Program-made: the position numbers and the translations under genes
Source of the DNA: Argopecten irradians
Taxonomy: Eukaryota > Mollusca > Bivalvia > Pectinida > Pectinidae
Direction: 5' to 3'
DNA: 64,000 bases
NCBI RefSeq assembly: GCF_041381155.1
Contig: NC_091147.1
Location: forward strand, 26,691,849-26,755,848
Shown: positions 60,695-64,000 of the stretch, one piece after another
Layout: the number at the start of each line of letters is the position of its first letter
Numbering within the stretch: the stretch's first letter is position 1
The notes under the pieces: model-generated
Seen by the model: the letters and a program-made list of their open reading frames with translations, nothing else
The model's database searches: none
Told to the model about the DNA's origin: nothing

Positions 60695-60778
60695 GACTGT
60701 CACTGGATGCCTTGAATTAGTCGTGATAGTATTGTGTAAACTACTTCTGATCCCGCTTGGCAAATGATATCTGAATAG

Positions 60779-60832
60779 TTAAGATCTGAAGTCAGAAATC
60801 GGAGTTTGCTTTGAGATATAGTTCAGGGGCAT
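60779..60832 (-). promoter_or_regulatory. Upstream ORF in the 5' leader of the GCNT gene
   Basis: An ATG-to-TAA frame of 17 codons (MPLNYISKQTP...) ends about 85 bases before the main ATG. It lies on the same exon if the acceptor TTTTATTTCAG at about 60857 is used. It could lower translation of the main frame. Confidence 0.4.
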
Positions 60833-60856
60833 GACGGGACACTGTTCGGTTAATGG

Positions 60857-63800
60857 GCTGAAATAAAAATGAATATATTAGAAAACAAGTATTGTTTTTT
60901 TAAACGTTTGATGTTATACAGTTAAATTTTGGGGTGTAGGGATGTAATAAGTTTCTGGTTTCCCGAGACTTTTCTATTTCCGAGGGAAACTAGAAACTTG
61001 CTATGTCACTCACCCCTGTACTTTAAATGTTTAAAATAGAAGCTGTAATTAGACTAAATTTTATATCTCTCATACGCTAAGCTTATATTCCTGTCGCGTA
61101 GGCCATGGTCATTAGAGATTGATATAATTTTACATTGTAATAGATCTACATAAACTTAGCTAAAACATTCAAATTATTTCGAGATGATCATTGTGATTCT
61201 CGGGGCATGTTCGTTTTGTTTTGGTTCTATTCAAACCGCAGGTTATAATTTGATTCCGCCATGATTTCTCCATTTCAACATTGTATACCACTAGGCATAA
61301 TACTAAATTTATATAAATATATGCTATAATTGAAATTCCGAGACGTTAATCACTTACAGGTAAGCTAAAATGTACTTAACAACTGTACGTACATGTGCTA
61401 ATAAAAGGTATAGTCCTCTGAACCCATTACATTTTTCACATACCTCTTATTTACAAGATAAACATGACGACGTGTCCGGTAGACTAAGTTTCCTATCGAT
61501 ATTACATCAACGGAGATGGCGTGGTCGAGAACTAGCCCGTCCAATTGTTACGTCGCATGCAACTGATGAGTTGATAGGAAACAAGTCCCGCCCACCTCGA
61601 ATCTGACTGGTTAAACGGAAATAGCCGAGTAGAAACCTGAACACTGCCTACCATCACCCCTCGGTACATGACAGTAACCCTTGGTTTAAACTTTGATGTT
61701 ATCATGATACTAGGCACTGTAAAACGGGTAGTACCGTTGAGCTATTGAATGTTCGTCATGGATGTATAAAACGACACGATATAGATCTGAAGACTTAATT
61801 CCTCATAGTCATAACTTTAACTTTGATTTTTTTTGTACGGAGGATAGACAAGTGTTAGCATGGTACATTGTATGTGTAGGCCTATTTTGAACGCATTGTT
61901 TCAAATAATTTGTTTTTTTTTCTCTGGAAACCTGTATGTGATCTCGTAATCAATTATTCGCTTAGAAGCTCCCATAACTGATTTCCAGTCAGGTATTCAC
62001 GTGAGAGGAGTGACCCTTCACGTATAGTGACGTAACTATGGAATATGTAATTACCCAAACATTCCTGAGAAAAGCCCCCACAATTTGTTTACATTTAATT
62101 GTTAAATGTCCTACTTTCAACCGAGTACTGACAAGCACAGCATTGTCTGCGCCCCCTAACGGTCAGTTTTGAGATCAATAAATGACCGATAACGTCTTTA
62201 GTTTATTACGAATTAAAAACAAACCTGCCATCTGTGAAAAGGTGAAATAGAAATAATGTTTTTAAAACTGATTAAGATTACCATATGACGCAAAATCTTA
62301 CCGAAGCTTGAACTAAATAGGCTATATCACAGTAACTTTCCTCGGTTGAAAATCAAATATGGCGCGTCGCTCCATTTCGAACCGCATCACCACTCAGCGA
62401 TAAATAGTCGTTTCGCTTCTGTTATCTCCATTTCTTTGAAAGAAGATTATTGATATATGATCAAATATTCTCCATTCCGACAATGGACACGTCACCGATC
62501 CATATCTCATATAAATACATTCATTAAGGATTTAAATTGAAATGCCTTTTAAAAAGCTCCGATCAATAACCTATATCGGACAATAGATATGACTAGTGCA
62601 TTGCATTTGCTTCGTACATTTAAATTAGAAAGGCTTCTGCTGACTGGTCACGTACGTACTACACGGTGATCACGTGAAGGGGTGGACTTACACTACGGTT
62701 AGTCACCGGCCGGCTCCGTTTTAATAGCTGTGTGCCTGTACATGTATATCAAATATTTATATAGGATTTCTAGTATTACCTCCTTACATGAATATATATA
62801 CAAATGTATTATGCCAATAAATTAAATGTATTCCCTAAAGGAATATCAGAATAGCGTTCTGATTTTCGAGTGTCACTCATCCGAACGAAAATTCCTTATT
62901 ATTCCTAATAACGATAGTGATTCTACAAGGAATTATACTATCCATAACTAAATATATTCACTAAGGTATATTTTGTATCCTGATTTGAAATGAAGACTAT
63001 CGCCAGAATACCAGTTCACTAGAGAAAAACATAGCAAGATGTATATATTTGAACCGAAGCGATTTACGATACAATTTCAGTCCAACATTATTTCTTTTCT
63101 ATTTGAATCATCGGATTGCTTATGTGCATACAAGACATACACGAATGTATTTTAATGGATTGAGTTGTCAGATCATATGGCAGTACGTAGTTACGTCTCT
63201 ATATAGAACCTATAGTCCGGAGGCTAAAGCATAAAATCGTGCACTTTGTGAAACAATAATAAGATTTGGTACACCATTCCTATGACCTAATACAACCAGT
63301 GGCGTCGCTAGCAGGAAAGTAATGAGTCCGACCGCCTCAGGCGCGAGAATATCATTGTTGGAGGGGGGTGGGTTGTCCGGGGGGTGGGGGTTGCCCCCCC
63401 CGGGAAAAAAATACAATTTAGAATGGCTGAGATGAGAGTTTTACGATGTATTTTTATGATTTTAAAGCGTTCTTAACGTGGTAATGCTGCGAAGAAAAAA
63501 TAACACTGAACTGGATTAATTCATATTGCAGATTGAAAATTACCTATATTTAGAAATTCTAATTGTAAATGTCGCCATATCTGTATGTAAGCATATGTTT
63601 ACATATTATTTTTGCCAACCGCGGCTGTGTCTTTGGTAATTTTCCTACTACAATGCGAATAATGGTAGAGCAATTTTGATAATTTTGTAAGAAAACAGAG
63701 TTTAAGTTAAAGGACATGTAAGTGGTGATACTCCATTGGATCATTTGTATGCATGAAAACGCATAGGACCCAATGAAAATTGAATGTATAAATGTGTTCT

Positions 63801-64000
63801 TGATTTGCACACAATTTCATTGTGATAGCGACAAAGACTATAGTCACACATCAAAGTTCAGTGTAACAAAATCCTCCTGGGTTTTTGCAAATCGAAAATA
63901 TCAAGCGTGGAAACGGAACGGAAATACAATTTTCCGAAAAAAAGTAAACCTAAAAATCAAAAGCGAGCCGGATAACAAATTTAATAATGTTAGTTTCGGT
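60857..64000. other. Upstream region of the GCNT gene, no coding exon recognised
   Basis: It should contain the promoter and any 5'UTR exons of the GCNT gene. A GC-richer stretch at about 61480-61690 is the best promoter candidate by composition only. A repeat fragment lies at 63298-63450. The rest looks unremarkable. Confidence 0.4.
63298..63450. repeat. G-rich repeat fragment with AATGGCTGAGATGAG
   Basis: CCAGTGGCGTCGCTAGCAGG is followed by G-runs, GGTTGCCCCCCCCGGG and AATGGCTGAGATGAG, matching the minus-strand units at 15170-15420. Confidence 0.6.

Noticed and set aside
60694-60763. Extension of the GCNT protein 23 codons upstream
   Set aside because: The upstream codon at 60763 is TTG, not ATG. 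The first ATG in frame after the upstream stop is at 60694.
61370-61606. Plus-strand open frame of 78 codons upstream of GCNT
   Set aside because: No domain similarity or splice context; overlaps the likely GCNT promoter region.

Overview
This is animal nuclear DNA, AT-rich, with widely spaced exons, canonical GT-AG introns and many inserted repeats. Lophotrochozoan-style repeats (a tRNA-derived SINE whose tail ends in a motif ending GGACGTTAAAC, and a repeat ending GCCCATGGGCCTCTTG), together with the gene content, point to a mollusc, most likely a marine bivalve. The species cannot be fixed from sequence alone. No CRISPR array, rRNA gene or bona fide tRNA gene was seen.

Layout. (1) 1-13591: two nearly identical copies of the upstream half of a CDC25 (M-phase inducer phosphatase) gene on the minus strand. 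The copy at 7445-10879 can be read from start codon to stop codon. The copy at 1-1242 runs off the left edge. The copies differ by indels, including a 1.2-kb terminal-inverted-repeat (TIR) insertion present in one only. (2) 13592-16274: non-coding, with nested MITEs and a poly-C repeat. (3) 16578-30190, minus: a seven-exon ionotropic glutamate receptor of the short kind that lacks the amino-terminal domain. Its introns are packed with TTAA-flanked MITEs, foldbacks and a gypsy gag fossil. (4) 30191-34755: intergenic space between two divergent genes. (5) 34756-52026, plus: a seven-exon gene for a type II membrane protein with two Ig-like domains and a C-terminal chitin-binding type-2 domain. 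The Ig-Ig-chitin-binding order recalls the VCBPs of amphioxus and sea squirts. A phase-compatible alternative last exon would replace the chitin-binding domain with a very basic tail. (6) 52727-54908: gene-free gap between convergent genes. (7) 54909-60694, minus: a three-exon GT14 (core-2 type) beta-1,6-N-acetylglucosaminyltransferase. (8) 60857-64000: upstream of that gene, no coding exon recognised.

The four genes do not form an operon-like unit. They cover cell-cycle control (CDC25), ligand-gated ion flux (iGluR), probable surface or chitin recognition (Ig/CBM14) and Golgi O-glycan branching (GCNT). The Ig/CBM14 gene is the item most worth following up. The CDC25 duplication comes second, with the caution that an uncollapsed haplotype could mimic it. 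Exon boundaries were set by eye from splice sites, reading-phase continuity and family similarity. No alignment or database search was run.
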